A program made the position numbers and the translations under genes. A stretch of 64,000 bases of DNA from Mycolicibacterium sp. MU0050 (lineage in GTDB: Bacteria; Actinomycetota; Actinomycetes; Mycobacteriales; Mycobacteriaceae), in the NCBI RefSeq assembly GCF_963378085.1, contig NZ_OY726395.1:2790001-2854000 (forward strand). Direction: 5' to 3'. Every line of letters starts with the position of its first letter. Positions within the stretch are counted from its first letter, which is position 1. Under the pieces are notes generated by a model. The model saw only the letters and a program-made list of their open reading frames with translations. It had not been told where the DNA came from and did not search any database. Of this stretch, positions 51,891 to 61,183 are shown in pieces.

Positions 51891-52963
51891 TCAGATCGGG
51901 TCGAATCCGGAAACCAGCCACCGGCCGCCGTGCTTGTCGAGGGTCACCTTCACACTCGACGCGCTGTCGCTGGGGGCCTCGGAACCGACAGTGGTGGCCT
52001 GGTTGACGAATACCAGTACCACCGCCCGGTTTTCGCTGCTGAATACCGATGAGGCGGCCGGTACCGTCGCAACCGCTGAGATCTGCCGCTGTTTGGCGCC
52101 GGGAATGACGACATCATCGGTCAGGGAGATGTAGGCGTCGCGGAAGCTTCCGGTGAGCACATCGCGGGCCGTGCCCAGATCACGTTCGACCGTGTCGGGG
52201 TTGTAGGACAGCATCATGATCGTCGCCTCGGTCGCGGCCTGCACCGACTCGATCGATGCGCGGTGGTCTGCGCGCAGCGAAACCTGGTGCCATTTCAGTA
52301 CGGCCACGCCCGCCGCAATCGTCATGGCCAGGACGGGCAATACCCTGAAGATCAGCGCCCGGGTGATCGTCCGGACCTCCAGGCCTTCGGCGTCGGCCGG
52401 CACGTCGATCATGGTGATTCCGTCGTGTTTGGACCCGCTGGTGTCCGTCCGGCACAACACCTGTATCCGAGAGGCGATGTGCGCACACGAGATCCAGGTC
52501 TTCTGTCCGTTGATGACATAACTGTCACCGCGGCGTTCGGCCCGGCACATCATCGACGCGGGGTCCGATCCGGCCCCCGGCTCGCTGATCGCGGTCGCCA
52601 ACACCTCGCCGCGGCACACTCCGCCGAGAATGTCCTGCCTCTGCTCCTCGGTGCCGAACCGCTCGACAACGGTCGCACTGACCAGTGACACCCCGAGGCC
52701 GAACAGCGGCGCCAAACCGTAGGACATCTCCTCGACCAGGTGGCAGGCATCCGACGCGCTGCCGCCACCGCCGCCGTACTCGGCCGGTATCGCGCAACCA
52801 ACCCAGCCCAGCCCAGCCCGGCGAGTTTGCGATACAGCTCCTGGTTGTGCGTGACGTGTCCGTTGGAGCTCAACTCCTGGCGTCGTTCCCGGGTCCCGCA
52901 CTCGCGCTTGACGAAATCGCGCAGCGACCGCACGAAGTCCTGCCGGTCGATCGTTTTACTCAT
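51891..52963 (-). pseudogene. Chimeric remnant: acyl-CoA dehydrogenase N-part joined to Mce-associated membrane protein C-part
   Basis: ATG 52963 starts an acyl-CoA dehydrogenase (MSKTIDRQDFVRSLRDFVK) closely similar to 9626-10759. After KLAGLGWAGL the frame is lost at a 5-bp tandem repeat (CCCAG x3, 52802-52816), where one repeat fewer restores IPAEYGGGGGSASDA. Dehydrogenase sequence continues to GLEVRTI, then switches near 52370 to a Mam-type protein. That part has one membrane helix (LIFRVLPVLAMTIAAGVAVL) and a periplasmic domain ending VSGFDPI. The dehydrogenase C-terminal half and the Mam N-terminus are gone. A deletion fused two genes; the product is unlikely to work. Confidence 0.85.
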
Positions 52964-52997
52964 CTGTGTGCATTTGCCTTTCGTGTACGTCGGCTGG

Positions 52998-53528
52998 TCA
53001 CGCCAGCACGCTCGCTCCGTTGTCCAGTAGGTAGGTCTGTCCGGTGGTGAAGGATGCTTCATCGGAGGCCAGGTGCACCGCGACCGCGGCGACCTCGTCG
53101 GGTTCGCCCCATCGGCCTTGGCTGCGCTGGACGTACTCACTCACTTCGGCACCGAAGGCCTGGCCGAGTGCCAGCTGATTGGCCGTTGCCGCCTTGGTAC
53201 GGATCATCCCCGGTGCGATCGCATTGACCCGGATTGCGTCGGCTCGCAATTCCAGAGCCGCGCAACGGGTTATCGCTTCCACGCCGGCCTTGGCCGCAGC
53301 GTAAGCAGCCATACCGTACATCGCACGCCGACCGGCTATCGAGGAGATGTTCACGAAAGCACCCCCAACGCGGGCACGCATGGCCGGTGCCGCATGGCGA
53401 ATCGCGTGGAGCACGCCACCGACACCGACCGAGAGCACCCGTTCCCAGTCCTGTTGTTCCAGATCCAGAAGTCGCCCGGCGGAACCGACCGCCGCGTTGT
53501 TCACCACGATGTCGAGCCCACCGAAAAT
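52998..53528 (-). pseudogene. 5'-truncated SDR gene, paralogue of the cluster-1 SDR
   Basis: The remaining ~175 residues run from GGLDIVVNNAAVG through NISSIAGRRAMYGM, YAAAKAGVEA and RVNAIAPGMIRTK to the C-terminus YLLDNGASVLA. They match the cluster-1 SDR (8827-9588) over their whole length. The first ~75 residues with the glycine-rich dinucleotide motif are missing. Upstream (53529 on) lies a fragment of a TetR gene in opposite orientation. It precedes the chimeric dehydrogenase by 34 nt, the same order as SDR and dehydrogenase in cluster 1. Confidence 0.82.
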
Positions 53529-53531
53529 AGT

Positions 53532-53915
53532 TGTGGCATCGTCACCAGCGATATGACCCACCGGGAAAAACTGGAGGCCTATCTCCGGCTGCACGTCGAC
53601 AACGCGATCAAATACCAGACCTACTACCAGGTGCTGACCGCCGACCAGCACCAGCTGTCAACGCAGGCGCTGAGGAACTACCGGTCCTGGGCCCGCGATG
53701 TCAATCACGCAACCGAGCAGCTACTGAGTGAGTGCGCAAAAGCCGGGGTGATCCGAGCTGATCTCGACGTGGCCACGGCGTCCAATCTGCTCAACGGCAT
53801 GCTCGTGTCGATCACCCGTTGGTACCGGCCGTCGGGCCGGATGGGCACTGCAGAGATCTAGGATCAGGTGCACGGCCTGTTGGCCGGCTTCATCCGTCCC
53901 GCTGACGGCGAGTGA
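53532..53915 (+). pseudogene. TetR regulator remnant, paralogue of the cluster-1 TetR
   Basis: The plus strand encodes VTSD, then YQTYYQVLTADQHQLSTQAL, NHATEQLL and LLNGMLVSITRWY, nearly colinear with residues ~75-180 of the TetR at 14234. The DNA-binding domain is missing. An in-frame TAG at 53859-53861 cuts off DQVHGLLAGFIRPADGE, which would otherwise end at 53915. Truncation and stop together show decay. Confidence 0.8.
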
Positions 53916-53999
53916 CCCGGGCCCCAGACGGGCACCTGCAGAGGTTCTCCCCGGTGTCACTTGCCCGGACCCGGCTGACGGCGGAGCCGCCGGCCGGGC

Positions 54000-54794
54000 T
54001 CAGCCGGCGCCGGCGGCACCACCGTCCACTTCGAGCACGCTACCGGTCAGATACGCCCCCGCCCGCGAGGTGAGGAACCGAACGGCCCCCACGACGTCCT
54101 CGGGCGCCCCGGTACGTCCGAGCGGGACGCTGGACAGCAACTCCGAGCGGGTCGCCTCATCATCGAGAGCGAACGCACTCATTCGGCTCGGGAAGTAGCC
54201 GGGCGCAATGGCATTCACGGTGATGTCTTCGCGGGCCAACCGGTGGGCCAGGTGTCTGGTCAGCATGTGCACCCCGGCCTTGGTCGCGCTGTAGGGATAG
54301 TTCTCCACCCCGGTCGCCCGCAGCCCGGCCAGTGACCCGATGTTGACCACCCGGGCCGGCGCCTCCGCTGTAGCCGCCCGCCGCAGCGGTCCCAGCAGCG
54401 TGGTGGTCAAGCGAAACAAACCGATCAGATTGACATTCGCCAGCTTGTGCCAGGCCTCGTCGGGAAAGTCGTCGATCGGCGCACCCCAGGTCGCCCCGGC
54501 ATTGTTCACCAAAATATCGAGCCGATCGTCGAAGGTGGTGGCCACCGCCTCGGCGATGGCCACGCTGCCGTCCGGGGTCCCGACATCGGCGACAACATAC
54601 TCACAACTTCCCTTGCCGCCCAATGCAGCTGCAAGCTCGGCCAGTGCATCGGCCTTGCGGGCGCTGATCAGCACACGGGCGCCCGCCTCGACCAGACCGG
54701 TGGCGATCATCGCGCCGATCCCCGAGGATCCGCCGGTCACGACGACGGATTTGCCTGCAACCGAGAACAGGGTATCGGTTGGTGAACCCGTCAC
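54000..54794 (-). CDS. Short-chain dehydrogenase/reductase
   Basis: A 264-residue classical SDR. GGSSGIG dinucleotide motif lies near residue 21, NNAGATWG near 96, catalytic Ser in NIGSLAG and Tyr-Lys in YSATKAG. GTG 54794 overlaps the upstream SDR stop by 4 nt. It is the last gene of the minus-strand cluster-3 operon. Substrate unknown; likely a 3-hydroxyacyl-CoA or ketone step. Confidence 0.9.
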   Translation of the reverse strand: MTGSPTDTLFSVAGKSVVVTGGSSGIGAMIATGLVEAGARVLISARKADALAELAAALGGKGSCEYVVADVGTPDGSVAIAEAVATTFDDRLDILVNNAGATWGAPIDDFPDEAWHKLANVNLIGLFRLTTTLLGPLRRAATAEAPARVVNIGSLAGLRATGVENYPYSATKAGVHMLTRHLAHRLAREDITVNAIAPGYFPSRMSAFALDDEATRSELLSSVPLGRTGAPEDVVGAVRFLTSRAGAYLTGSVLEVDGGAAGAG

Positions 54795-55615
54795 AGCGTC
54801 ACCGAATAACCACCGTTGACGCCGACCGTCTGTCCGGTGATCCAGCCGGCAGCCTCCGAGGCCAGGAAACAGATCATCGCCGCTCCGTCGGCAGGCTCGC
54901 CGATTCGTCGGATCATGTAATGCTCCAGCACTTTGCGGTGCACCCGCTCATCTGCGAGCATATCGGCGGTGGCCGGGGTGTGGGTAGCACCGAGTGCCAC
55001 CGAGTTGGCCGTGATCAAGTATCGGCCGCCGATCCGGGCCAGTGCCCGGGTCAGCCCGGCCGCGCCGGCCTTCGCCCCGGAGTACGCCTCCAAACCGTTG
55101 CCCTCGCCCATCCGCCCGGCATCAGAGATGACGGTGACGATGCGGCCACCATTGCCCACCCGGACCATCTGCTCGACCGCATGGCGTGCACAGTTGAGCA
55201 CACCCAGCAGGTTGACCCGCACCGAGCGGTCCCACTGCTCGGGCACCTGCTCCCAGAACGGCACCGATGGCGGCGCCGTACCGCCACCGCCCTGGTTGCC
55301 CGCGTTGTTGACCAGGATGCCGACCGGTCCGAGTTCACGTTCGATCATCGCGAACATTGCTCCCACCGCGTCGAAGTCGCCGACATCGGCCGGTGCCGCG
55401 ATGGCCGGCACCCCGGTTTCGCGAATCTCCTCGGCAACCCGCTCGGCCCGGTCGGCGTCGATATCGTTGACCGCCACTCCCCCGGCGCCCAGGCGGGCCA
55501 GATCGGTCACGATGCGATGTCCCACGCCCTGGCCCGCGCCGGTCACCACGGCGACGCGCCCGGCCATGTCCATCGGGCCAACCACATGTGTTGGCACTGC
55601 CTGAGTCATCCTCAT
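54791..55615 (-). CDS. Short-chain dehydrogenase/reductase
   Basis: A 274-residue SDR with GAGQGVG near residue 25, NNAGNQGGGG near 100 and Tyr-Lys in YSGAKAG. The serine site reads VISDAG. ATG 55615 is set by a 4-nt ATGA overlap with the hydratase stop; an ATG two codons later is also possible. Two consecutive SDRs in the operon suggest two separate oxidation steps, or a heteromeric enzyme. Confidence 0.89.
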   Translation of the reverse strand: MRMTQAVPTHVVGPMDMAGRVAVVTGAGQGVGHRIVTDLARLGAGGVAVNDIDADRAERVAEEIRETGVPAIAAPADVGDFDAVGAMFAMIERELGPVGILVNNAGNQGGGGTAPPSVPFWEQVPEQWDRSVRVNLLGVLNCARHAVEQMVRVGNGGRIVTVISDAGRMGEGNGLEAYSGAKAGAAGLTRALARIGGRYLITANSVALGATHTPATADMLADERVHRKVLEHYMIRRIGEPADGAAMICFLASEAAGWITGQTVGVNGGYSVTL

Positions 55616-56382
55616 CGCCCTTTCCATACCGGTTGTCTCTTTTCTGCGAAGGCCGCGAGCCCCTCCTTGAAGTCCTCCGATTCCAGCACCGGATCGACAT
55701 AGGGGGCCTGCAGATCCCAGCTCGCCCGGTCGCCCCACTCCTGGGCACGGCGGACGATCTCAAGGCTGGCCTGCACCGCGACGGGTCCGCCGGCGGCGAC
55801 CTTGGTCGCGAGTTGCATCGCGACCGCGAGGCTCTGTCCCGGCTCGGCCAGTTCGTTGACCAGACCCAAGTCGTGGAATTCCTCGGCGCTCAACGGGACA
55901 CCGGTCAGCACGACCGCCATCGCGCGGTGATACGGGATCCGGCGAGGCAGCCGGAACAGTCCGCCGCCCATCGCCGGCAAGCCGCGCGCAGCTTCGGGTA
56001 GACCCATCCGGGCCCCCTTTGCGGCCACGACCAGATCGCACGCCAGGCACAGTTCCAGCCCACCGCCGAGGGCGTGGCCCTCCACGGCGGCGATCACCGG
56101 CTTGGACGGCGGTTGGGCCATGATGCCGAACCCGCCGCGGCGCTCGGTCATGGCGATCTCGCCGGTCGCGGCGGCCTTCATGTCCTGGCCCGCGGAAAAC
56201 GTTCCGTCCGTTCCGGTGAGGACCGCCACCCGCAGTTCGGTATCCGCCTCGAACTCGTCGATGGCGGCTTCCATCGCGGTGGCGGTGGCCAGATCGAACG
56301 CGTTGCGACGCCGTGGCCGGTTGATCGTGATGACGGCGACGTGCTCGACACGCTCGAGCCGGATCAATTCCGAGTGAGTCAT
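55612..56382 (-). CDS. Enoyl-CoA hydratase
   Basis: A 256-residue crotonase. FSAGQDMKA forms the oxyanion hole, LGGGLELCLACD carries the first catalytic Glu and MGLPEAARGLPAMGGG the second, so a true hydratase is plausible, unlike the crotonases of clusters 1 and 2. ATG 56382 shares one base with the thiolase stop (TGATG). It is part of cluster 3. Confidence 0.91.
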   Translation of the reverse strand: MTHSELIRLERVEHVAVITINRPRRRNAFDLATATAMEAAIDEFEADTELRVAVLTGTDGTFSAGQDMKAAATGEIAMTERRGGFGIMAQPPSKPVIAAVEGHALGGGLELCLACDLVVAAKGARMGLPEAARGLPAMGGGLFRLPRRIPYHRAMAVVLTGVPLSAEEFHDLGLVNELAEPGQSLAVAMQLATKVAAGGPVAVQASLEIVRRAQEWGDRASWDLQAPYVDPVLESEDFKEGLAAFAEKRQPVWKGR

Positions 56383-57572
56383 CAGGAAGCCCTCCGATAC
56401 ATCGTGACGACGCAGGCGCTGCCGAGTCCGTGGTTGTGTGACAACGCCGTACGTGCCCCCTCGACCTGGCGGTCACCGGCCTCGCCGCGCAGTTGCCAGA
56501 CCAACTCGGCGCACTGGGCCAGCCCGGTCGCCCCCAGGGGATGGCCTTTGGAGATCAACCCACCCGACGGATTGACCACCCAGCGTCCGCCGTAGGTGGT
56601 GGCGCCCTCGTCGATCAGCCGGCCACCGTCGCCTTCGGCGCACAGTCCCAACGCCTCGTACATCAGGATCTCGTTGATCGAGAAGCAGTCGTGCAACTCG
56701 ATCACGTCGAGATCGGCGGGCCCCAAACCAGTTCGGTCATAGACCTGATTGGCCGCTCGCTGAGATGCGTCACGACCGACCACGTCGAACGCACTGCCCG
56801 AGGTGAAAGTGGCGTCGCTGTCGGTCGTCATCGCCTGGCCGACGATGTGTACCGCCCGGCTCTCCAAGCCATGGCTGGAGACAAACTCCTCGGAGGCGAC
56901 GATCGCGGCGGCCGCGCCGTCCGATGTCGGAGAACACTGCAGTTTGGTCAGGCCTTCGCAGACCTGGGTGGAGTCCATGATCTCGGCCAGTGAGTACACG
57001 GTGCGGAACTGTGCCCGCGGGTTGTTCGCCGAGTGCCGGTGGTTCTTCTCCGCGACCTTGCCGAATTGCTCAGCGGTGGTGCCGAACTTCTCGCGATGTT
57101 CCAGACCGGCGTTGCGGAACAGCTCCAACATGGCCGGCGCGCCGCTGGGCGACCGGTGCCCGGCGGCCACATCGAGGAACGGCTGCACCGGGCTGGCCAG
57201 ATCGGGGTAGGTCATCGCACCCAGCGAGCCGGACTTCATCTTCTCGAAGCCCACCGCCAGCACGCAATCGGCCATGCCGGCTTCGACCAGTTGCCGGGCC
57301 TGGAACAGGGCCGAGGAACCGCTGGCGCAATTGTTGTTGACGTTGAGCACCGGTATACCGGTTCGCCCGACCTCGTAGAGCGCACGCTGACCTGCCGTCG
57401 AATCGGCGTGCACATAGCCCACCACCGCCTGCTCGACGCGGGAATATTCGATGCCGGCGTCGGCCAACGCCTCGACCACCGCAGTCCGGGCCAGTCCGGG
57501 GTAATCTTCCCCCGACACACCGGGTTTGGTGAACGGCGTCATCCCGACGCCGACGACATGGGCGGTTCTCAT
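56382..57572 (-). CDS. SCP-x-like thiolase
   Basis: A 396-residue thiolase of the sterol-carrier-protein-x type. Cys82 is in NNNCASGSSAL, IELHDCFSINE and SKGHPLGATGLAQ give the His loops, and the C-terminal HNHGLGSACVVTMY retains the second Cys. All catalytic residues are present, so it can plausibly cleave branched or bulky 3-ketoacyl-CoA. ATG 57572 overlaps the ligase stop (ATGA). The open frame upstream lies inside the ligase gene. Confidence 0.92.
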   Translation of the reverse strand: MRTAHVVGVGMTPFTKPGVSGEDYPGLARTAVVEALADAGIEYSRVEQAVVGYVHADSTAGQRALYEVGRTGIPVLNVNNNCASGSSALFQARQLVEAGMADCVLAVGFEKMKSGSLGAMTYPDLASPVQPFLDVAAGHRSPSGAPAMLELFRNAGLEHREKFGTTAEQFGKVAEKNHRHSANNPRAQFRTVYSLAEIMDSTQVCEGLTKLQCSPTSDGAAAAIVASEEFVSSHGLESRAVHIVGQAMTTDSDATFTSGSAFDVVGRDASQRAANQVYDRTGLGPADLDVIELHDCFSINEILMYEALGLCAEGDGGRLIDEGATTYGGRWVVNPSGGLISKGHPLGATGLAQCAELVWQLRGEAGDRQVEGARTALSHNHGLGSACVVTMYRRAS

Positions 57573-59158
57573 CGCGTTCTCATTCCTGTTCCTTGGGAGT
57601 TCGATGGATCGGAAAACCAAGTTCCGCTGGGGTTTTCGTCGTGAAGTTCACGTACACGAGTGCGCAGTACCTTGCCCATCGCCGATCGGGGCAGTTCGTC
57701 GCCGAAGATCACGGCGCCGACCTTCTTGACCGGACCGAGCTTCTCGCGGGTCCAGTCCACGAGTTCGGGTCCGCTGAGCACGGCCCCCGGTGTCGGCACG
57801 ATCAGCGCCAACGGCGTCTCCCCCCACCGGTCGTGCGGGATTCCGACGACGGCCGCCTCGGCGACGCCGGGATGGGCGGCGAGGACCAGCTCGAGCTCGG
57901 TGGGCCAGATGTTGTAGCCGCCGGAGATGATCAGATCCTCTTTGCGACCGGTGAGGAACAGGTAACCGTCCTCATCGAGGTAGCCCATGTCCCTGGTGAG
58001 CACCGCACCGTCCGGCAAGAACCGGTCTCTGGTGGCTTGCTCGTCGCCCCACACCCCGGCGAAGGCGGTGGGCGTGCGCGCCGCGATCTCGCCGACCTCG
58101 CCGGGTGGCAGCTCGCGACCGTCCGCATCGACGATCAGCACCTCGGTCCCGGCCAGGGCTCGGCCCGCCGACCCACGCCATTTACCGTTCTCGGCGACGT
58201 GGTCTTCGGGTGTCAGTACCGTCAGCGGCGCACCTTCGCTCTGCCCGTAGATCTGTACCAACACGTCTCCGAAGGAGGCGCGTGCCAACCGCAGGGTCTC
58301 GGGTGTGATCGGCGACCCGCCATAGGCCACACAGCGCAGGCTGCTCACGTCGGTGGTGGCCAGCGCCGGATGTGTCACCGCCGCGTGAATCATGGTCGGG
58401 ACACCGAAGCTGAAAGTGCATTGCAGTTCGGCGATCTGGGACAGATAGGCGCCGGCGTCAAAGCCACGCATCAGCGCGAGCGAACCGCCAGTACTGACGA
58501 AGGCCGGCATCGGCATGAGGCTGGCATGGGAAAGCGGACCCGCCGCCAGGTAGCGGTCGTCGGGGGTGAACGCGGGCAGCGCCTTGGCCGTATAGGCGCC
58601 GACTGCCGTCCAACCCGCCACATCGTGGTAGACCGCCTTGGGCCGGCCGGTGGTGCCGGCCGAGAATCGGATCGTCTGCGGCCAGTCCGACGGGATGTCG
58701 AGCCTGAGGTCCTCGGGAACGGCGGCGTCCAGCACATCGTCATAACCCAGTGCTGTCCCGTCGGCCGGGCCGTCACAGACCAGCACATGGGTCAGGCCGG
58801 GAATCCGCTCGGCGTAGGGCGCGATGGCCTGGTGGTGCCGGTGCTGGACGATCAGGGCCGATGCGCCGATCGCGACCAACAGGTCAGCGTTGACCTCACC
58901 AGTGTTGTGGGTGTACAGCGAAGCGCGGACGAACCCGCCCAGCGCGACGCCGAAGATCAGCTCGAGCGCCTCGGGTGAGTTGTCGACGAGGGTGGCCACC
59001 CGGTCACCGGGTTTCAAGCCGAGACCCCGCAACGCCTGGGCCAGGCGGCAGGCCCGCTCGTAGCAGTCCCCGTAGGTCTGCACCTGCTGGTCGCAGAGCA
59101 GTATCGGACGATCGTGGAACCGCTTGGCTCCTTGGCGAATCAGCGTCGCCAGCTCCAT
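57569..59158 (-). CDS. Acyl-CoA synthetase (AMP-forming, FadD-like)
   Basis: A 529-residue ligase and first gene of the cluster-3 operon. P-loop FSAGTTGRPKAVYHD lies near residue 180, QIYGQSEG near 305, DMGYLDEDGYLF and TGRKEDLIISGGYNIWPTE near 405-425, and catalytic Lys in RSAMGKVLRTR. ATG 59158 is preceded by AGAGAGGA. It is a paralogue of the cluster-1 ligase. It is divergent from an araC gene, the probable regulator. Confidence 0.92.
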   Translation of the reverse strand: MELATLIRQGAKRFHDRPILLCDQQVQTYGDCYERACRLAQALRGLGLKPGDRVATLVDNSPEALELIFGVALGGFVRASLYTHNTGEVNADLLVAIGASALIVQHRHHQAIAPYAERIPGLTHVLVCDGPADGTALGYDDVLDAAVPEDLRLDIPSDWPQTIRFSAGTTGRPKAVYHDVAGWTAVGAYTAKALPAFTPDDRYLAAGPLSHASLMPMPAFVSTGGSLALMRGFDAGAYLSQIAELQCTFSFGVPTMIHAAVTHPALATTDVSSLRCVAYGGSPITPETLRLARASFGDVLVQIYGQSEGAPLTVLTPEDHVAENGKWRGSAGRALAGTEVLIVDADGRELPPGEVGEIAARTPTAFAGVWGDEQATRDRFLPDGAVLTRDMGYLDEDGYLFLTGRKEDLIISGGYNIWPTELELVLAAHPGVAEAAVVGIPHDRWGETPLALIVPTPGAVLSGPELVDWTREKLGPVKKVGAVIFGDELPRSAMGKVLRTRVRELHDENPSGTWFSDPSNSQGTGMRTR

Positions 59159-59304
59159 CGCTGCTTCCTCTCTGGCCGTTCGGGCAGACCCGGACTTCGG
59201 GTTCGGATTCGACGCTATGAGCCAGTCGGCAACCCAACAATGGGAGGAAGAACCACCAGCCGGTGGCCACCGGATACAACGGCATGTGTAGCACCACACC
59301 GCGG

Positions 59305-59339
59305 CCGACCGTTTGTGACCACCGTCATAAAACGGTCGG
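59305..59339. promoter_or_regulatory. Inverted repeat between the cluster-3 operon and araC
   Basis: CCGACCGTTT (59305-59314) and AAACGGTCGG (59330-59339) are exact 10-bp reverse complements with a 15-nt spacer. They lie in the 252-nt divergent gap between the ligase start (59158, minus) and the araC start (59411, plus). Arms 25 bp apart suit a dimeric activator binding two major-groove faces. The AraC protein is the obvious candidate (inference). Confidence 0.6.
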
Positions 59340-59410
59340 TTCGCGGGCTAGCATGGCAGCGTCGAGCGCGGGGCCACGGCCCCCGCCCCACGCGATAGAG
59401 GTGCAGGTCA

Positions 59411-60376
59411 ATGGCGACGAACACGGTCGAGATCGAACATGCGAACACCAGTGGGTTGGGTCCGCACGAGGGCCAGGAACGGTGGACCGAGCTGCTCACC
59501 GACTACCAACCCGACTTCGACTGCCGATTCGAACCGGCCTGGCTGGCCGGGTCGGCGGTGCGGGTGCGGACCGCACGATTCCAGTACGTGTCCTGGCGAA
59601 GTGACGGGTGCAGTTATCGACGCACGTCGCAGCACATCGCCAAGGATCGCGCCATCGGCGCCTGCCTCCTGGTGCCGCGGAGCAAATCGGTGACCGTCAT
59701 CCAGGACGACACGTCCGTGGTGGTCCGGGCGGGACAGGGCTACCCGTTCTCGATGGGCCGGCCGGTGACGATCAGCCACGGGCGCGCTTGCGAGGTCCTC
59801 GCGATGACCCTGGATTCCGATACGTTGGCCCGCCGGTTGTACGAATTCGACGGTCCGCACACACCGATCGACCTGCGTACCGGGCTCGGCAGGTCCGTCA
59901 GCGCCCTGCTGACCAGCCTGGTGGGAGAATCCGACGTCCTGGCGCCACACGAGTTCGACGCGGTGGCCGATCGGCTCACCGACCTATTCGCCCTCCTGCA
60001 GGAACGCCTGGTGACCGACGCCGCGCCGGGCCGGCTCGTCGAGGTGGCGCGCGACGCGCGGACCTACGTCCGAAAGCACCTCGGTGACCGCAACCTGTCG
60101 GTGCACCACATCGCCACGGCCCTGGGCTGGTCACCGCGGCAGGTGCAGTTGGCCCTCCAACATGCCGGTACGACGACGAACAAGCTGATCAAGGAAGAGC
60201 GGCTCAGCACCGCGTATGCCCGGGTAGTCGCTCCGGGCGGCATCCCCAGTTCCATCACCGACCTGGCCAACGAGCTGGGTTTCGCCACCCCGAGCGCATT
60301 CAGTACGGCTTTTCGGGAACGCTACGGTCTGAGCCCCAGCCGGTTGCGCGAACAATCTCGCCGGGTCGGCGGCTGA
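59411..60376 (+). CDS. AraC family transcriptional regulator
   Basis: A 321-residue regulator. The N-terminal half is an AraC-binding-like sensor domain (AACLLVPRS-type strand, SMGRPVTISHG). The C-terminal pair of helix-turn-helix motifs covers about residues 215-316: VHHIATALGWSPRQVQLALQ, then ITDLANELGFATPSAFSTAF and YGLSPSRLRE. ATG 59411 follows AGAGGTG. It is divergent from cluster 3 with an inverted repeat between them, so it probably activates or represses that operon. Confidence 0.92.
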   Translation: MATNTVEIEHANTSGLGPHEGQERWTELLTDYQPDFDCRFEPAWLAGSAVRVRTARFQYVSWRSDGCSYRRTSQHIAKDRAIGACLLVPRSKSVTVIQDDTSVVVRAGQGYPFSMGRPVTISHGRACEVLAMTLDSDTLARRLYEFDGPHTPIDLRTGLGRSVSALLTSLVGESDVLAPHEFDAVADRLTDLFALLQERLVTDAAPGRLVEVARDARTYVRKHLGDRNLSVHHIATALGWSPRQVQLALQHAGTTTNKLIKEERLSTAYARVVAPGGIPSSITDLANELGFATPSAFSTAFRERYGLSPSRLREQSRRVGG

Positions 60377-60409
60377 CCGGCGCCGTCCTGAGTACCGCTG
60401 ACGCCCCGG

Positions 60410-61183
60410 TCAGCGAGCAGACAACAGGCTCAGGTCACAGTCACCCGGAATCGGCCCGTCGGTGATGATCGGACCGTCGTGGCCGCGGCAGAGTTCCTGC
60501 CACAGTTCGAGGAATGGTTCCGCTCCGAAGCGGGCGGCCGGCGCCAGTCCCCGCCCGGCTACGGCGTGATGGCGGTAGCCGCGTTCGGGCAGTCGTTCGG
60601 CGCCGCACAACACCGCGGGCACGCCCATGGTGTCCAGGCGTCGCAACAACGGCGCGTGCGCATCGGCCAGATCATCCAGCCGGTCCGCGGGAAAGACCCC
60701 GTCCAGCGCTACCGGCTCCCATACCAAGATCCGGTTCGCACCGGCGGTGACGTAATCGGCCACCAGCGCGCCGAGTAGGTCGCCAACGTCGGCGACCAGA
60801 TCGGGCAGTTGCTCGGAAGGCGTCGAAAACCGTTCGGCGAGTCGCAAACTGAGCGTCGCCGGGCCGGTTACCGAGGCGGCCACGGGGTGTCGTGGGTAGA
60901 GCTTGGTCAGAACAGAGGTCAACTCCAGCGCCGAAACGAGAATCGGAGACTCGGCCACTTCGACGTCGAGCACCGCGGCGCTCTCGCTCGCCGTGTCGGT
61001 GATTGCGTCGACCTCGGTGCTGGGGTCGTAGTTGGCCAGCACCCAATCCGGTGCCACCAGGCCGACCGCCTCCCTTAGGCAGTAGGCCCACTGCATGGGA
61101 TCGGTCCGCCAGCAGGGTGCGGTTCGGGTGATCCGTGCGGCCACCTCATCGAGGACCGGAACGAACGGATTGGGTCCGTTCAT
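60410..61183 (-). CDS. UroD/MtaA-like TIM-barrel protein
   Basis: A 257-residue protein resembling the uroporphyrinogen decarboxylase/corrinoid methyltransferase (MtaA, CmuA) fold. Cues are AASVTGPATLSLRLAERF near residue 120, the helical block VGDLLGALVADYVTAGANRILVWEPVA, and an Asp-rich end DGPIPGDCDL. ATG 61183 overlaps the HyuB-like stop (ATGA), so it is made with the second carboxylase-like pair. It is shorter than true HemE and lacks its N-terminal RQAGR-type signature, so haem synthesis is unlikely. A methyl-transfer or decarboxylation step next to HyuA/HyuB is possible; function unknown. Confidence 0.6.
   Translation of the reverse strand: MNGPNPFVPVLDEVAARITRTAPCWRTDPMQWAYCLREAVGLVAPDWVLANYDPSTEVDAITDTASESAAVLDVEVAESPILVSALELTSVLTKLYPRHPVAASVTGPATLSLRLAERFSTPSEQLPDLVADVGDLLGALVADYVTAGANRILVWEPVALDGVFPADRLDDLADAHAPLLRRLDTMGVPAVLCGAERLPERGYRHHAVAGRGLAPAARFGAEPFLELWQELCRGHDGPIITDGPIPGDCDLSLLSAR

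Noticed and set aside
51891..52901. Treating the dehydrogenase-Mam frame as a functional fusion enzyme
   Set aside because: The true dehydrogenase start is in another frame, separated by a 5-bp repeat slip, and half of the dehydrogenase is missing.
53940..54005. A GC-rich hairpin as terminator between the TetR remnant and the SDR
   Set aside because: Stems are short and overlap the SDR stop; in such GC-rich DNA this is expected by chance.
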